5,393 nt of DNA. Origin: Candidatus Peregrinibacteria bacterium (GTDB taxonomy: Bacteria > Patescibacteriota > Gracilibacteria > UBA1369 > PNNO01). This document shows positions 5,219 to 5,393 of this stretch, piece after piece (the stretch's first letter is position 1; the number at the start of each line of letters is the position of its first letter). A program made the position numbers and the translations under genes. The stretch lies in NCBI GenBank assembly GCA_030595015.1, contig JAUVDZ010000084.1, positions 1-5,393 on the forward strand, read 5' to 3'. The notes beneath the pieces were generated by a model. The model saw nothing but the letters and a program-made list of their open reading frames with translations, did not search any database and had not been told where the DNA came from.

Positions 5219-5393
5219 GCTAAGCGCCATCACTGCCATGCCGCCCATCAATCCATAAATTGCCAGATGATGTTCGCCGTATTCACGGGCTGCGGGCAAT
5301 AATTCATCGAGGGAAATAAAAATCATAATACCTGCAACTGCTGCCAAAACTACACCTAAAACAGTAGGACTTAAAAACTGGAAAAGAATAAAG
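5201..5393 (-). CDS. zupT: ZupT-like ZIP family metal transporter (C-terminal end only)
   Basis: Only the last 63 residues are present; the gene enters from the right edge and ends at a TAG at 5203-5201. The fragment includes a membrane segment (about 9-27 of the fragment) running into AGIMIFISLDELLPAA, then REYGEHHLAIYGLMGG, then a final hydrophobic segment ending MAVMALSLLLFL. This matches the C-terminal end of ZupT, including the DELLPAA loop and the MAVMALSL terminal helix. Members import zinc and often other divalent metals such as iron and manganese across the inner membrane. The metal-binding histidines and acids of the central helices lie outside the window, so selectivity cannot be judged. 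The gene converges on lgt and overlaps it by 18 bases, with no terminator between them. The family call is firm. The symbol is my best guess within the ZIP family. Confidence 0.85.
   Translation of the reverse strand, partial: FILFQFLSPTVLGVVLAAVAGIMIFISLDELLPAAREYGEHHLAIYGLMGGMAVMALSLLLFL

Noticed and set aside
1..5393. A new defence, mobile or toxin-antitoxin system
   Set aside because: All complete genes belong to known housekeeping or surface families. No nuclease, transposase, integrase, toxin pair or attachment repeat was found. The only unassigned protein is the truncated zinc-ribbon gene.

Overview
The window looks like a piece of a small, AT-rich bacterial chromosome with tightly packed genes. 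It carries six complete protein genes plus two genes cut by the window edges. Gaps are short (11-72 bases), one junction has a one-base stop/start overlap, and both convergent pairs overlap at their 3' ends. No gene has a clear AGGAG-type ribosome binding site. The SLH-domain protein with a cysteine pair inside one repeat, the small zinc-ribbon protein with an Ala/Pro/Glu tail, and this compactness suggest a Patescibacteria (CPR)-like bacterium. That placement is an inference. No rRNA or other phylogenetic marker is present.

Layout. (1) Bases 1-152, minus strand: the start of a small zinc-ribbon protein that runs into an 18-bp tandem repeat and off the left edge. (2) Bases 222-1292, plus strand: ribD, the bifunctional riboflavin-pathway deaminase/reductase, divergent from the zinc-ribbon gene. 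(3) Bases 4369 down to 1289, minus strand: a four-gene unit read in the order class I fructose-bisphosphate aldolase, secreted SLH-domain protein, YgjP-type metallopeptidase, Fe/Mn superoxide dismutase. The junctions are 11 nt, a one-base TAGTG overlap, and 11 nt, so co-transcription is likely. The unit ends in a 4-base overlap with the end of ribD. (4) Bases 4442-5218, plus strand: lgt, divergent from the aldolase across a 72-bp region with candidate promoters in both directions. (5) Bases 5201-5393, minus strand: the C-terminal end of a ZupT-like ZIP metal transporter, overlapping the end of lgt by 18 bases.

Functionally this is mostly housekeeping: flavin synthesis, glycolysis, oxidative-stress defence, lipoprotein maturation, cell surface and metal uptake. 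The genes do not form one recognisable pathway. Several products bind metals (RibD, YgjP, SOD, ZupT, and the zinc ribbon), but that is only a loose theme. I see no mobile element, CRISPR array, RNA gene, toxin-antitoxin pair, defence system or convincing terminator. The points most worth checking are a recurring TTAACCT-like motif just upstream of the minus-strand genes in place of a Shine-Dalgarno, the absence of TGA among the seven visible stop codons, the composition of the four-gene unit, and the repeat-tailed zinc-ribbon protein.
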